Assembly (NCBI GenBank): GCA_028279375.1
Contig: JANQNW010000012.1
Coordinates: forward strand, 1 to 64,000
DNA from: Phycisphaerales bacterium
GTDB taxonomy: Bacteria; Planctomycetota; Phycisphaerae; Phycisphaerales; UBA1924
Length of the DNA: 64,000 nucleotides
Direction: 5' to 3'
Shown here: piece after piece, positions 44,169-53,633 of the stretch
Layout: each line of letters starts with the position of its first letter
How positions within the stretch are numbered: the stretch's first letter is position 1
The notes under the pieces: generated by a model
What the model was told of the DNA's origin: nothing
The model's database searches: none
The model's input: the letters and a program-made list of their open reading frames with translations, nothing else
Made by a program: the position numbers and the translations under genes

Positions 44169-45305
44169 GTGACACGGAACTTCGATGTCATCGTGATCGG
44201 TCAGGGCGTCATGGGCGCCGCCACGAGTTGGCAACTCGCCCGGCGGGGCGTCCGTGTGCTGGGGCTCGAACAGTTCAGTGTTCCGAACGTGCGCGGCAGC
44301 TCGCACGGCCAGTCGCGCATGATCCGGCTTTGCTATTACGAGCATCCCGATTATGTGCCGCTGCTCAGGCGCGCATACACGCTGTGGGAGGAGCTCGAGC
44401 AGGAGAGCGCGCGCAAGACGCTGTATGTCACCGGCGGCGTGTATGCGGGGCGCGCCGAGAGCGAGTTCGTCGCAGGTGCCCTGAGATCGGCGCAGAAGCA
44501 CCACCTCCCGCATGAGATGCTCTCGCATTCGGAACTCGCCAGTCGATATCCGCAGCTGACGCTCCCCGACGATCACGTCGCGCTGTACGAGCCGGCTGCT
44601 GGTTTCATTCTCGCGGATCTCGCGGTCTCCACCTTCGCCGAGCTAGCGTTGCGCCACGGCGGCGAGATTCACGGGCATGAGTCTGTTGTCTCATGGGAAG
44701 AAAGTGACGATGGCGTCATTGTCACGACGGATCGAGACACCTATCGAGCGCGCAAGCTGGTTGTGTGCGCGGGGCCCTGGGCCTCCCACATGCTTGAGGG
44801 ATTGGGCGTGCGATTGCGCGTTACGCGACAGCCACTCGGCTGGTTCTGGCCGAAGGACCCGGGTCAGTTCGATGTCGGCCAACTCCCCGTGTGGGCAGTC
44901 GGTCAAGATGACGGTTCCCTCTTCTATGGATTCCCGCTGTTGCCTGGAAGCCCCGGACTGAAGCTGGGCCATCACAAGGAAGGCGCAGAGCTCATCCCCG
45001 GCGACGCGACCGATGCGCCGCGCCCCGAGGACGAGGCGCCTCTGCGATCGGCGCTCGAGCGCTTTATGCCGATGGCCTCCGGTCCGCTGCTCTCAATGCG
45101 AATGTGCAGATATACGTCGTCGCCGGATTCCCACTTCATTCTCGATCTGGCGCCAGGATCGCGCAACGTGATGGTCGCGTGCGCGTTCAGCGGTCATGGA
45201 TTCAAATTCGGACCCGTGATCGGGGAGATCCTCGCGGACATGGCGCTCTCGGGGTCGACGGATCTTCCCGCCTCATTCCTGGGGGTGTCCCGATTCGGGA
45301 GCTAA
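44169..45305 (+). CDS. Monomeric sarcosine oxidase / N-methyl-tryptophan oxidase-like flavoenzyme
   Basis: This 378-residue flavoenzyme has the FAD-binding GxGxxG (VIVIGQGVMGAATSWQLA), SHGQSRMIRLCYYEHPDYVP and the covalent-flavin Cys segment MCRYTSSPDSHFILD, which is the hallmark of the MSOX/MTOX group. The C-terminal FSGHGFKFGPVIGEILAD is also typical. These enzymes oxidise N-methyl amino acids to formaldehyde and the free amine, with hydrogen peroxide release. The GTG start at 44169 follows an intergenic gap of 54 bp after rho. The substrate cannot be assigned from sequence alone. Confidence 0.92.
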   Translation: MTRNFDVIVIGQGVMGAATSWQLARRGVRVLGLEQFSVPNVRGSSHGQSRMIRLCYYEHPDYVPLLRRAYTLWEELEQESARKTLYVTGGVYAGRAESEFVAGALRSAQKHHLPHEMLSHSELASRYPQLTLPDDHVALYEPAAGFILADLAVSTFAELALRHGGEIHGHESVVSWEESDDGVIVTTDRDTYRARKLVVCAGPWASHMLEGLGVRLRVTRQPLGWFWPKDPGQFDVGQLPVWAVGQDDGSLFYGFPLLPGSPGLKLGHHKEGAELIPGDATDAPRPEDEAPLRSALERFMPMASGPLLSMRMCRYTSSPDSHFILDLAPGSRNVMVACAFSGHGFKFGPVIGEILADMALSGSTDLPASFLGVSRFGS

Positions 45306-45394
45306 CGGAGACGACGCGACCTGGTCTCTGCAGGACTACACTCTCGCTCGGATCAGAATCCGCGCGTCGATCGACCCGAGGGAGCAACTGCCAC

Positions 45395-46213
45395 GTGATC
45401 GGACTCGAGACATCCATCAGCCCAAGCGCCGAGATCGACAGCACCGCCACGATCGCGGATGGCGTTGAGGTCGGCCCGCATTGCTATGTCGGGCCGCAGG
45501 TGACCATCGGCGCCGGCACGCGGCTGCATCGAGGCGCGATGGTCATGTCGCATACGACGATCGGCGAGCGCAATGAGGTCTTTCCCTACGCGGTTCTCGG
45601 CGGTGAGCCGCAGGATCGGAAGGATGATCCGAATGACCCGGGCGTCCTCGTCATCGGCGACGGGAACATCATCCGCGAGCACATGACGATCCATCGAAGC
45701 GTCGGGTCTGCCCGTCCCACGGTTGTCGGCGACAACTGCTTCCTGATGGCGAGTTCGCACATCGCGCACAACGCCCAGGTCGGCAACGGCGTCACCCTGG
45801 TCAACAACGCCGGCGTGGGCGCACACACAACAGTTGGAGATGGAGTGAACATGTCGTCGTGCACGATGGTGCACCAGTTCGTCCAGATCGGTGAACTCGT
45901 CATGTTCCAGGGATTGTCGGGTGTCTCTCAGCACGTGCCGCCGTTCATGATCGTCTCGCGCCGGAATCAGGTCGCAGGGATCAACGTCATCGGGATGCGA
46001 CGATCGGGGTCGTTCTCGAACGCCGAGATTCGGCATACACGCGAACTCTTCCGATTCCTCTACCGCACAAGCGGCACGTTCGGCGAGGCATTGCGCCAGG
46101 CGCACGACCGCGAATGGGGGAAGGCGGGAGCCCGTGTGCTCGAGTTCATCGATAAGGCGCTCTCGCAGGAGCCGCCGCACAAGCGCGGCATCTGCGGCGG
46201 TCCGACCGACTAG
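45395..46213 (+). CDS. lpxA: Acyl-ACP--UDP-N-acetylglucosamine O-acyltransferase
   Basis: This 272-residue enzyme catalyses the first step of lipid A synthesis. It is a left-handed beta-helix of hexapeptide repeats (GLETSISPSAEIDSTA, then VEVGPHCYVGPQVTIGAG) with the catalytic-type His in NCFLMASSHIAHNAQVGN and the helical C-terminal domain (NAEIRHTRELFRFLYR). A GTG at 45395 with GGGAG 10 nt upstream is the likely start, which gives a normal length; the longer frame is antisense-like. It supports a Gram-negative envelope with lipid A. The stop overlaps the ribE stop in a CTAG. Confidence 0.93.
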   Translation: MIGLETSISPSAEIDSTATIADGVEVGPHCYVGPQVTIGAGTRLHRGAMVMSHTTIGERNEVFPYAVLGGEPQDRKDDPNDPGVLVIGDGNIIREHMTIHRSVGSARPTVVGDNCFLMASSHIAHNAQVGNGVTLVNNAGVGAHTTVGDGVNMSSCTMVHQFVQIGELVMFQGLSGVSQHVPPFMIVSRRNQVAGINVIGMRRSGSFSNAEIRHTRELFRFLYRTSGTFGEALRQAHDREWGKAGARVLEFIDKALSQEPPHKRGICGGPTD

Positions 46214-46818
46214 CGCGAGGTCGCATTGCGTCGCAGCCAGTGCACAACGGTCCGAGCGAGAATGTCCGTCTCCAGATTGCAGCGTGCGCCGACGGTGAGA
46301 CCATCGAGCGTCGTCTCCTCGAGCGTCGTCGGAATGAGCGCAATCTCGAACGAATCGTTCGCCACTGTCGCGATCGTGAGGGAGACGCCATCGACAGTGA
46401 TCGATCCCTTCGGCGCAATGCAGTCCATCAAGTCGGCAAGCGCCTTGATCCGCACCCGCCAATCCGCCGGATCCGACTGGACCTCCATGACGACGCCGAC
46501 TCCATCGACATGTCCCTGAACGACGTGACCGCCCATCAGTGTCGTGGGCGTGACGGATCTCTCCAGGTTCACGGAGTCGCCTTTGCGGAGTTCGCCGAGG
46601 GCGCTGCGCTGGAGGGTCTCCTCGATGACATCGAATTGGATCGCGTCACAGCGTGCAGCTGGATCGAGAAGCGTAAGGCAGACCCCGCTTACGCAGATGG
46701 ACTCTCCGGACAGGGGTGATTCGGGCCAGCCGCCCGCGTCGATGACCAGTCGTCGCCCTTCGGCGGTCGGGATCATCTCCTGGATGCGGCCGACCCGCTG
46801 GATGAGGCCTGTGAACAT
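46210..46818 (-). CDS. ribE: Riboflavin synthase alpha chain
   Basis: This 202-residue enzyme dismutates two 6,7-dimethyl-8-ribityllumazine molecules to riboflavin. It begins with MFTGLIQRVGRI, exactly as family members do, and has two lumazine-binding repeats of about 95 residues; the second opens near residue 98 with GGHVVQGHVDGVG and holds ISLT-like VDGVSLTIA. No FMN riboswitch motif is recognisable upstream. It converges on lpxA. Confidence 0.95.
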   Translation of the reverse strand: MFTGLIQRVGRIQEMIPTAEGRRLVIDAGGWPESPLSGESICVSGVCLTLLDPAARCDAIQFDVIEETLQRSALGELRKGDSVNLERSVTPTTLMGGHVVQGHVDGVGVVMEVQSDPADWRVRIKALADLMDCIAPKGSITVDGVSLTIATVANDSFEIALIPTTLEETTLDGLTVGARCNLETDILARTVVHWLRRNATSR

Positions 46819-46983
46819 GCGGAAAGGGTAGCGTCCGACGCCATCTGGTTGACCGTCGCCGACCCGGGCCGGATACTCCGACGGCCTCGTGGGATCCGCC
46901 CGCTAAGCGCCCGCGTAGGACAAGACGTCCCTACATCGAATCCTCGGCAATCTTCCGCCTTGGCGGGTCAGGTGATTCTCATC

Positions 46984-48111
46984 GTGAAATACTCCAGGAC
47001 AACTCTCTGCAGCCTCTCGATCGCCGCGATCGTCCTCTCGGCGGGATGCTCAGGTGGTGACGGGGCCGTGACGCAGGTCGACAATCGCCCGGCCCGGCGC
47101 GCCAACACGAACGTCGATCACGAGGCGTATCGCGCCCTCGGCTACAACCTCGTCTGGCGCGGATTCCCGCTCATCACGCGAGGCCAGCGACCGGAGCACT
47201 TCGACGTCGACGGCGATGTCGTTCTTGTCGAGGACACCGGCAACGCGCTGACGCTGATCGACGCGTCGACCGGCGTCAATCGATGGTCGAACACTGTCGC
47301 AAGCAAGCTGACGAAGACGCTGGGGAATGTCCGGGTCGGGGATCGGATCATCTCCGCCAGCGACACCGAGGTCTTCGTGCTCGACGTTCGCACCGGTGAA
47401 CTGCTCGATCGGCAGAATCTGGACCTCGTCGTCAACACAAAGCCTGTGATCGTCAGCGATGTCGCCGTCTTCGGATCGGCCTCGGGCGAGGTGCTGGGAC
47501 ACAGCCTGTACACGGGATTCCGCCGATGGGGCTATCTGCTTGATTCCGCAATCGACGCTCAGCCGGCGCACGTGGGCGATCTCGTCGGCGTGGTGAGCAG
47601 TCAGGGCGATGTCATCATCCTCGATCCCGAGACAGGCGCATCAACGAATCGAGGGCGCACATTCGCCGGACTTCAGAATCGTCCGGTCGGTTCCGATGAC
47701 GCGCTCTTCGTCGCCAGTCTGGACCAGTCGGTGTACGCGTTCTCTGCAGTCGGCTTCGACCTGTTGTGGAGACATCGCGGCGAGCGCCCGATTACGGACC
47801 AGCCGGTGATCCACGACGATGTGCTTTACGTCGCGATCCCGGAAGTCGGTCTGGTGGCGTTCAACGCGCTCACCGGCGACCAGATCTGGACCGCGTCGGA
47901 TGTCTACGGCGAAGCGATCGGGATTCGCGCTGGGAAGCTGATCATCTGGGACGGCAGCACGGCCGTGCTTCTTGATCCGGATCGCGGCGACATCCTCGAA
48001 CGTGTCTGGCTGCCGGACGTCGATCAACTGCGTATGGACGAATTCGAAGACGGCGATCTTTACACCATCACACGGCGCGGCGTCGTCGCGAAGTTCGTTC
48101 CGCGCATCTGA
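46984..48111 (+). CDS. PQQ-like beta-propeller lipoprotein (BamB-like)
   Basis: This 375-residue protein starts at GTG 46984 with a lipoprotein signal whose lipobox is LSAGC (about residue 21). It then forms one beta-propeller of about seven PQQ-type blades such as IDASTGVNRWSNT, LDVRTGELLDRQ and FNALTGDQIWTASD. It resembles BamB, the outer-membrane assembly lipoprotein, in fold and export but lacks any marker that proves that function. The start is supported by AGGTGA about 10 nt upstream. It is 45 bp upstream of purH. Confidence 0.8.
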   Translation: MKYSRTTLCSLSIAAIVLSAGCSGGDGAVTQVDNRPARRANTNVDHEAYRALGYNLVWRGFPLITRGQRPEHFDVDGDVVLVEDTGNALTLIDASTGVNRWSNTVASKLTKTLGNVRVGDRIISASDTEVFVLDVRTGELLDRQNLDLVVNTKPVIVSDVAVFGSASGEVLGHSLYTGFRRWGYLLDSAIDAQPAHVGDLVGVVSSQGDVIILDPETGASTNRGRTFAGLQNRPVGSDDALFVASLDQSVYAFSAVGFDLLWRHRGERPITDQPVIHDDVLYVAIPEVGLVAFNALTGDQIWTASDVYGEAIGIRAGKLIIWDGSTAVLLDPDRGDILERVWLPDVDQLRMDEFEDGDLYTITRRGVVAKFVPRI

Positions 48112-48155
48112 CCAGGGCCGCAAGCGCCCGCAGGAGCGCGCAGAATCGGACTCTC

Positions 48156-49754
48156 ATGCCTGACCTGATCCAAATCAAGCGCGCGCTCCTGTCCGTCTCG
48201 GATAAACGCGATCTGGTTCCATTCGCCAAGGCGCTCGTCTCCCGAGGCGCCGAAATCGTGTCGACCGGCGGAACTGCCCGGGCGCTCAAGGAAGCGGGCA
48301 TCGACGTCATCCCGATCGACAGCGTCACCGAGTTTCCGGAAATGATGGGCGGACGCGTGAAGACGCTGCATCCACGTGTTCACGGCGCGTTGCTCGCGGT
48401 GCGCGACGAACCGGATCACGCCCAGGCGCTCGAAGAACATGCCATCACGCCGATCGATCTGATCTGCGTCAATCTCTACCCCTTTGAGCGAACTGTCTCC
48501 GCGCCGGGCGTCGAACAGCGCGAGGCGATCGAACAGATTGACATCGGCGGACCGAGCATGCTTCGCTCAGGCGCCAAGAACTTCGAATATGTGACGGTCG
48601 TCACGGCGCCGAGCCAATACGACAAGCTCATCAACGAGATTGATAAGAACGATGGAGCGACGACGCGACGCACACGCGCTCAGTTCGCAGGCGCCGCATT
48701 CGCGCGCACGGCTGAGTACGACGCCGCCATCGCCACGTATTTGAATAGAAGGAGTCCGGCGGCGTTCCCCGACACGCTTCGCGTCAACTACGTCAAGGCC
48801 GCAGACCTGCGATACGGCGAGAACCCGCATCAGGACGCTGCGCTGTATCGCGATCCAGCCTCGACCGGACCCACCGTCGTCGGCGCGACGCAGCTGCACG
48901 GCAAAGTGCTCAGCTACAACAACATCGCGGACGCCGCCAGCGCCCTCGAACTCGCGAAAGACCTGCGCCGGCTCGATGATGAACTCGTCGGCGCCACCGT
49001 GATCAAGCACAACAACGCGTGCGGCGCCGCAGTCTCGAAGACGGGCGCCGGCGCCGTTCGCGCCGCGATCGACGCTGACCCGATCGCTGCCTACGGCGGC
49101 ATCATGGCCGTGAATCGCGCGATCGACCGGGCGGCAGCCGAGGCGATCTGCGACGAAGGAAACTTCCTCGAGGTGATCATCGCGGCGTCATTCGACGATG
49201 ACGCGCTCGCGCTGCTGAAGGACAAGTGGGTCAACGTGCGTCTGCTCGCCACAGGCGAGCGCGAAGGATCGAGTGCGCGAAAGCTCGCGTACAAGTCCGT
49301 CCCGGGAGGCATGCTCGTCCAGGATCGCGACACGCGAACAGCGGCGATCGAGCAGTGGGAGCACGCCGCCGGGCCAGCGCCGAGCGAGGATGCGCTCGCG
49401 GCGGCGGCCGTCGTCTGGACGATCGTCAAGCATCAGACAAGCAATGCGATCGCGATCGGCGGCGTGGACAAGGGGATGAACGGGGTGCGTCTCTTCGGGG
49501 CGGGCGTCGGTCAAGTGGACCGGGTCGGCGCTTGTCGAAGCGCCGTCTCGAAGTCAGGCGACCACGCGCACGGCGCGATCGCAGCAAGCGACGCCTTCTT
49601 CCCGTTCGCCGATGGCCCGCAGGTGTTGATCGACGCGGGGATCTCGATGATCGTCCATCCCGGCGGCAGCAAGCGAGATTCGGAGACCTTCGAGGTGTGC
49701 GAGACGCGGGGCGTCACCTGCATGACGACCGGGGTTCGGCACTTCCGCCACTAG
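48156..49754 (+). CDS. purH: Bifunctional AICAR transformylase / IMP cyclohydrolase
   Basis: This 532-residue protein catalyses the last two steps of IMP synthesis. The N-terminal IMP cyclohydrolase domain is residues 1-190 (ALLSVSDKRDL, STGGTARALKEAGI, MMGGRVKTLHPRVHGALL). The C-terminal AICAR transformylase has LRYGENPHQDAALY, the catalytic VIKHNNACGAA and the closing TGVRHFRH. Length and motifs are canonical. purM lies at 63.3 kb, so purine genes are dispersed rather than clustered. Confidence 0.97.
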   Translation: MPDLIQIKRALLSVSDKRDLVPFAKALVSRGAEIVSTGGTARALKEAGIDVIPIDSVTEFPEMMGGRVKTLHPRVHGALLAVRDEPDHAQALEEHAITPIDLICVNLYPFERTVSAPGVEQREAIEQIDIGGPSMLRSGAKNFEYVTVVTAPSQYDKLINEIDKNDGATTRRTRAQFAGAAFARTAEYDAAIATYLNRRSPAAFPDTLRVNYVKAADLRYGENPHQDAALYRDPASTGPTVVGATQLHGKVLSYNNIADAASALELAKDLRRLDDELVGATVIKHNNACGAAVSKTGAGAVRAAIDADPIAAYGGIMAVNRAIDRAAAEAICDEGNFLEVIIAASFDDDALALLKDKWVNVRLLATGEREGSSARKLAYKSVPGGMLVQDRDTRTAAIEQWEHAAGPAPSEDALAAAAVVWTIVKHQTSNAIAIGGVDKGMNGVRLFGAGVGQVDRVGACRSAVSKSGDHAHGAIAASDAFFPFADGPQVLIDAGISMIVHPGGSKRDSETFEVCETRGVTCMTTGVRHFRH

Positions 49755-50031
49755 CGGGGCGGCCGGCGAGAAGTCGCCAATTCCGGTCCCCGATCTCCGG
49801 TTATTTTCCACAGCGCGTGAGATGGAACCGCGACTGGGCGCTCAAAAAACCTTGAATCGACTCTCCGATCGATTATTCTCCACCCGGCCTCGCTGCGCGC
49901 TGTGTATCGGACGCCGCAGTGAGCGCGATCCGCGCTGCCCCGGATCGTGATCGAATGCGTGATTTCATCATCTAATGGGCGTCGCCTACCTGAGAACGGT
50001 GTGGAACAGGGCGTCGCCAGGAGTAGAGCAA

Positions 50032-51942
50032 ATGGGAACTCGTTGTCTCACTTCCGTCGTTCTTACGGCGGGCGCCGTCATGTGTGCAGGTATGGCGCAG
50101 GCAGAGGATTTCAGTTATCAGGCGGCTCGCGGCCCAGTGATCGATCGATCCCTGGAGCCGACGCCCGTGATGATCTCGTTCAATGACGAGCGCACGGCGG
50201 ACGTCCTCCCCGATCGCGCTCGCGTGCGCTTCGGCGCCCTCGATATGGAGAAGATCTGGCAGGAAGACCAGGATGCAGCCCTTCTTGGACGAACCGCCCT
50301 GCGCGTAGGCGTCAATCGGGGCATGCCCAACGGCGTGATCGATACGGCGCGTCACGGACAGTGGCTCAAGACCGAGAACGGCGGCCTCATCTGGCGCATG
50401 ATGATCGAACTCGATTCGGGGTTCGGAGCACGCGTTCACATCACCGATATCGACCTCCCCGGAGGCTCATACCTGCTGCTTCGCGGCAACGAGAACACCA
50501 GCGCTCTCTTCATCGAGGAGCGCGGTCCGATCGGCGACGGCGAATTCTGGGCGCCGCCGCTGGCTGGTGATCGCATCTTCATCGAGTATCAGACGGACAA
50601 CCCGAAGGCCGGACTCCCGACATTCAAGATCGACGAGATTTCGCATCTCTATGTCGACATCTTCGAGAGCGCTCCCGACATCGGCGGCGAGCGCGGCGGT
50701 GGCGCCTGCTCGCTCGTGGACGTCAACTGCCACATCGATCTGATGGACCCGGCGCAGGTTCTGGCGCGTGACTCGGTCGGTCGCTACTCCTACGTTGACG
50801 GCGGCTCATTCGTTTGCACCGGCTCGCTCCTGAATGACGCGGATCCGAACACCTTCGCGGGTTGGTTCTGGACGGCGAATCACTGCGTTGACAACCAGAG
50901 CGCGGCAAGCACGGTCGTCACCTCCTGGTTCTACGGGACCTCCATGTGCGGCGGCAGCGTGCCTTCGCTCGGCTCACGTCCGGCGATCTCCGGCGCGACC
51001 TTCCTCGCCGGTTCCGCATTCAACGACTACACGTTCATGCGACTGAACAGCGATCCGGACGACGGGCAGGGATTCAACGGCGCGACCAACTCCAACCCGC
51101 CCGGCGGCAGCACCGTCCACATGATTCATCATCCGGGCGGAAGCTGGAAGCGCTACTCGCTCGGCACGACCACGTTCTCGAGCCCCATCTGCAACTCGAC
51201 CTCCGTCGCCCACCTCTGGGACAACTCGATCGGTCTCATCCAGGGCGGCTCCTCGGGCGCTCCGCTCTTCAATAACAACTGGCAGACGATCGGCGCTCTC
51301 ACAGGCTTCTGCTGGAATGGCGGACAGCCCAACTGCAACACGCCGATCTCGAGCTGGAACTTCTTCGGTCCGAAGATCTCCGCGCCGTGGACGACGATCA
51401 ATGGCTACCTCAGCCAGGTCGAGCCCGACGACGCCTACGAAGACAATGACGCGCGTGCCTCGTCCGCGATCATCCCCATCGGCGCCGCGCAGAATCTGAT
51501 CATGATTGACTTCGACGACTGGTTCGAGTTCCAGGTCTGTGCGCCCGGCACCGTGAGCGCGTCGGCCACGTTCGACACCTCGGACATGAATGCCGACATG
51601 CAGCTGGTCAATGACAGCGGCATCCCGCTGGACACAGACTTCCTGTCGGGTGGCTCCGGCAGCGTGTCAGCCTCCGTCAGTCCGGGCACGTACTACATTC
51701 GCTTCTACAAGACGACCGGTTGGGGCGGCGACTACACGCTCACGATCAACGCCGGTTCGAACATGGACATGGACGGCAACGGCATTCCCGACGAGTGCGA
51801 TGGCCCGCCCTGCCCGTGGGATCTCAACTTCGACGGTCAAGTCGGCTCCGGTGATCTTGCGATTCTCGTCGGCCAGTGGGGCAATCCCTACGGCGCGACT
51901 GAACTCGCCGAGCTCCTTGGCACCTGGGGCCCCTGCCCGTAA
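50032..51942 (+). CDS. Secreted trypsin-like serine protease with PPC and dockerin-like domains
   Basis: This 636-residue protein starts at ATG 50032 with AGGAG 8 nt upstream, and has a signal peptide (hydrophobic run ending CAGMAQA). A pro-region covers residues 25-230. The chymotrypsin-fold protease follows, with His in WFWTANHCVDN (about 287), Asp in FNDYTFMRL and Ser in QGGSSGAPLFN. Several Cys pairs suggest disulfides, as in lysyl endopeptidase-like enzymes. A pre-peptidase C-terminal domain (about 480-580, opening DDAYEDND) precedes a dockerin-like end with NFDGQVGSGDLAILVGQWG. Its target is unknown. Confidence 0.88.
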   Translation: MGTRCLTSVVLTAGAVMCAGMAQAEDFSYQAARGPVIDRSLEPTPVMISFNDERTADVLPDRARVRFGALDMEKIWQEDQDAALLGRTALRVGVNRGMPNGVIDTARHGQWLKTENGGLIWRMMIELDSGFGARVHITDIDLPGGSYLLLRGNENTSALFIEERGPIGDGEFWAPPLAGDRIFIEYQTDNPKAGLPTFKIDEISHLYVDIFESAPDIGGERGGGACSLVDVNCHIDLMDPAQVLARDSVGRYSYVDGGSFVCTGSLLNDADPNTFAGWFWTANHCVDNQSAASTVVTSWFYGTSMCGGSVPSLGSRPAISGATFLAGSAFNDYTFMRLNSDPDDGQGFNGATNSNPPGGSTVHMIHHPGGSWKRYSLGTTTFSSPICNSTSVAHLWDNSIGLIQGGSSGAPLFNNNWQTIGALTGFCWNGGQPNCNTPISSWNFFGPKISAPWTTINGYLSQVEPDDAYEDNDARASSAIIPIGAAQNLIMIDFDDWFEFQVCAPGTVSASATFDTSDMNADMQLVNDSGIPLDTDFLSGGSGSVSASVSPGTYYIRFYKTTGWGGDYTLTINAGSNMDMDGNGIPDECDGPPCPWDLNFDGQVGSGDLAILVGQWGNPYGATELAELLGTWGPCP

Positions 51943-51997
51943 GCCGAGGATCGTGCGGAGACGCGCGACGCTCGTGACAATCTGATTGCTCTTGCGA

Positions 51998-52027
51998 CGG
52001 CCCGGCGACTCCCGCCGGGCCGTTTTC
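51998..52027 (+). terminator. Rho-independent terminator after the protease gene
   Basis: A perfect 10-bp GC-rich stem (arms CGGCCCGGCG at 51998-52007 and CGCCGGGCCG at 52013-52022) with a 5-nt loop is followed by TTTT. It lies 55 bp after the protease stop codon. Confidence 0.85.
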
Positions 52028-52308
52028 GTAACGACGAGTTCTCGGGCCGGATCGCGTCGTCGCCGTATTCCGGTAATTCCGTCAGCTTGATCGCCCCAGA
52101 CGCCAGACCTCGTCAGAAGAGGGTCAGGCGATGGTCACTGTTGCGTGAACAGGTGAACCGGATGCATGAGAACGGCCGAAGATCCGATTGATCACCCCGA
52201 ATTGCTCGGGTACTGTTTGTGCGATCAGTCTGCGAACGCCTTGTGATTTGGGGCCTTACGCAGCAGCCGGTGAGTCAAGCCGACTCCCGGGCAGAAGGAG
52301 GCGCGCTC
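52028..52308 (+). other. 281-bp leader of the HNH gene
   Basis: No gene is supported here. The region should hold the promoter of the HNH gene; its AAGGAGG ribosome binding site is at 52295-52301. I see no clear hairpin. Confidence 0.4.
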
Positions 52309-53010
52309 GTGTCAGCCGGTCATTCCAGGCGCGGCAGGAAAGGGCATCACGCTCCGGAGTCCCCGACTCCGGCGGACGCCGTCGCGACACTTGCCTCCGG
52401 CCTCGACTGCAAAGTCCTCGTCCTCAACAAGCTCTACGTGGCGCTTCGGGTCGTCTCGGCCCGCCGGGCGTTCACGATGCTCTTCCGCGACATGGCGGAA
52501 GTGATCCACGTCGAGGATGGCAAGTACTTCAACTATGACTTTGAGTCCTGGACGGAGATCAGTGAACTGCAGCGCGAGATCGAGCCCGGCGTTCAGGACT
52601 GGGTGAGCACCGTGAGCATCGACCTCGCGGTGCCGCGCGTCATTCGTCTGCTCGGATATGACCGCATGCCCCGTCAGCAGGTGAAGCTCAACCGGCGGAA
52701 TCTGTTCGCCAGAGATCGCAATCGTTGCCAGTACTGCGGGAACCACTTCCCGACGAGCGAGCTGACGCTTGACCATGTCCTTCCCAGGACGCAGGGTGGC
52801 GGCGAGTCATGGAAGAACCTCGTCTGCGCCTGCGTGCGCTGCAACGCGAAAAAGGGTGGGCGCACGCCTGACCAGGCCTGCATGAAGCTCATACGCAAGC
52901 CGCTTGAGCCGCGGCGCAATCCGCTTATCAGCCTCCGCCTCGGGCAGGAGCGCTATTCGACCTGGAAGGCGTTCCTCGACAACGCCTACTGGTCCGTCGA
53001 ACTCAAGTGA
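52309..53010 (+). CDS. HNH endonuclease domain protein
   Basis: This 233-residue protein has an HNH nuclease domain near residues 140-190: CQYCG, LTLDHVLPRTQGG, WKNLVCACVRCNAKKGG. Two CxxC pairs bind structural zinc and the DHV His coordinates the catalytic metal. The N-terminal half (VLVLNKLYVALRVVSARRAFTML) is the standard partner region of the bacterial HNH group found in many genomes, of which the role is not established (not an intron endonuclease by context). The GTG start has AAGGAGG 7 nt upstream. No restriction or toxin-antitoxin partner is next to it. Confidence 0.88.
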   Translation: MSAGHSRRGRKGHHAPESPTPADAVATLASGLDCKVLVLNKLYVALRVVSARRAFTMLFRDMAEVIHVEDGKYFNYDFESWTEISELQREIEPGVQDWVSTVSIDLAVPRVIRLLGYDRMPRQQVKLNRRNLFARDRNRCQYCGNHFPTSELTLDHVLPRTQGGGESWKNLVCACVRCNAKKGGRTPDQACMKLIRKPLEPRRNPLISLRLGQERYSTWKAFLDNAYWSVELK

Positions 53011-53022
53011 GTTCCGGCGCCA

Positions 53023-53490
53023 TCAGCCCTTGTACATGAACTGCTCGAGATAGCTGATCGTCTCGGTCATCACTTTGACCTCGGCGACGTTCAGATCGCC
53101 GATCGACACCATCCCGATCACGCGTCCATCCTCCACAACCGGCACGTGCCGAATGTGGCGTTCCCGCATCAGAGCGCGCAGCTCATCAACAGGCGTCGCG
53201 CGATCGCACACGGAGACGCTCTCCGTCATCACCTCACCGATTGGCGTCCCGTCCGGATCACGCCGGGCGGCCACCACGCGCGTCATGATGTCGCGCTCCG
53301 TGAAGATCCCGAGGAGGCCTCCATCCGCGTCGGTGACGACGACGGCGCCGATGTGATGCTCATTCATCAACTGGGCCGCGTCGAAGACGCTGGCGGAAGG
53401 CGACACGCTGACGACCGGCGATCGTTCCTGCGAGGACTTCGTGGTCAGAAGACTCTCGACTCGTGGCATGAGCGAACTCCTTTCACTCAA
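53023..53490 (-). CDS. CBS domain protein
   Basis: This 155-residue protein consists of two CBS domains in tandem (about 20-75 and 90-145). Markers are VSVSPSASVFDAAQLMNEHHIGAVVV, GIFTERDIMTRVVA and the second copy VCDRATPVDELRALMRERHIRHVPVV, each around the sheet-binding GxxTxRDI or GMVSIGDL element. CBS pairs bind adenine nucleotides and usually act as energy sensors. Nothing in the neighbourhood shows its partner. It converges on the HNH gene 12 bp away. Confidence 0.9.
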   Translation of the reverse strand: MSERSSLMPRVESLLTTKSSQERSPVVSVSPSASVFDAAQLMNEHHIGAVVVTDADGGLLGIFTERDIMTRVVAARRDPDGTPIGEVMTESVSVCDRATPVDELRALMRERHIRHVPVVEDGRVIGMVSIGDLNVAEVKVMTETISYLEQFMYKG

Positions 53491-53633
53491 ATCGCGGCGC
53501 CGATCCGCGCAGACGGCGGGCGCCGTGTCCTACATGACTCTTTCGCCCTCGACGTATTGTTCCCCGGATCCGGGCGAATATCGACCCCCAAATGGGGCAA
53601 AAGGCCCGAATGACCTTGCGGCGGGGTCTGGCG

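Noticed and set aside
46819..46983. FMN riboswitch or leader before ribE
   Set aside because: No recognisable RFN element motifs or paired stems in the short region upstream of ribE.
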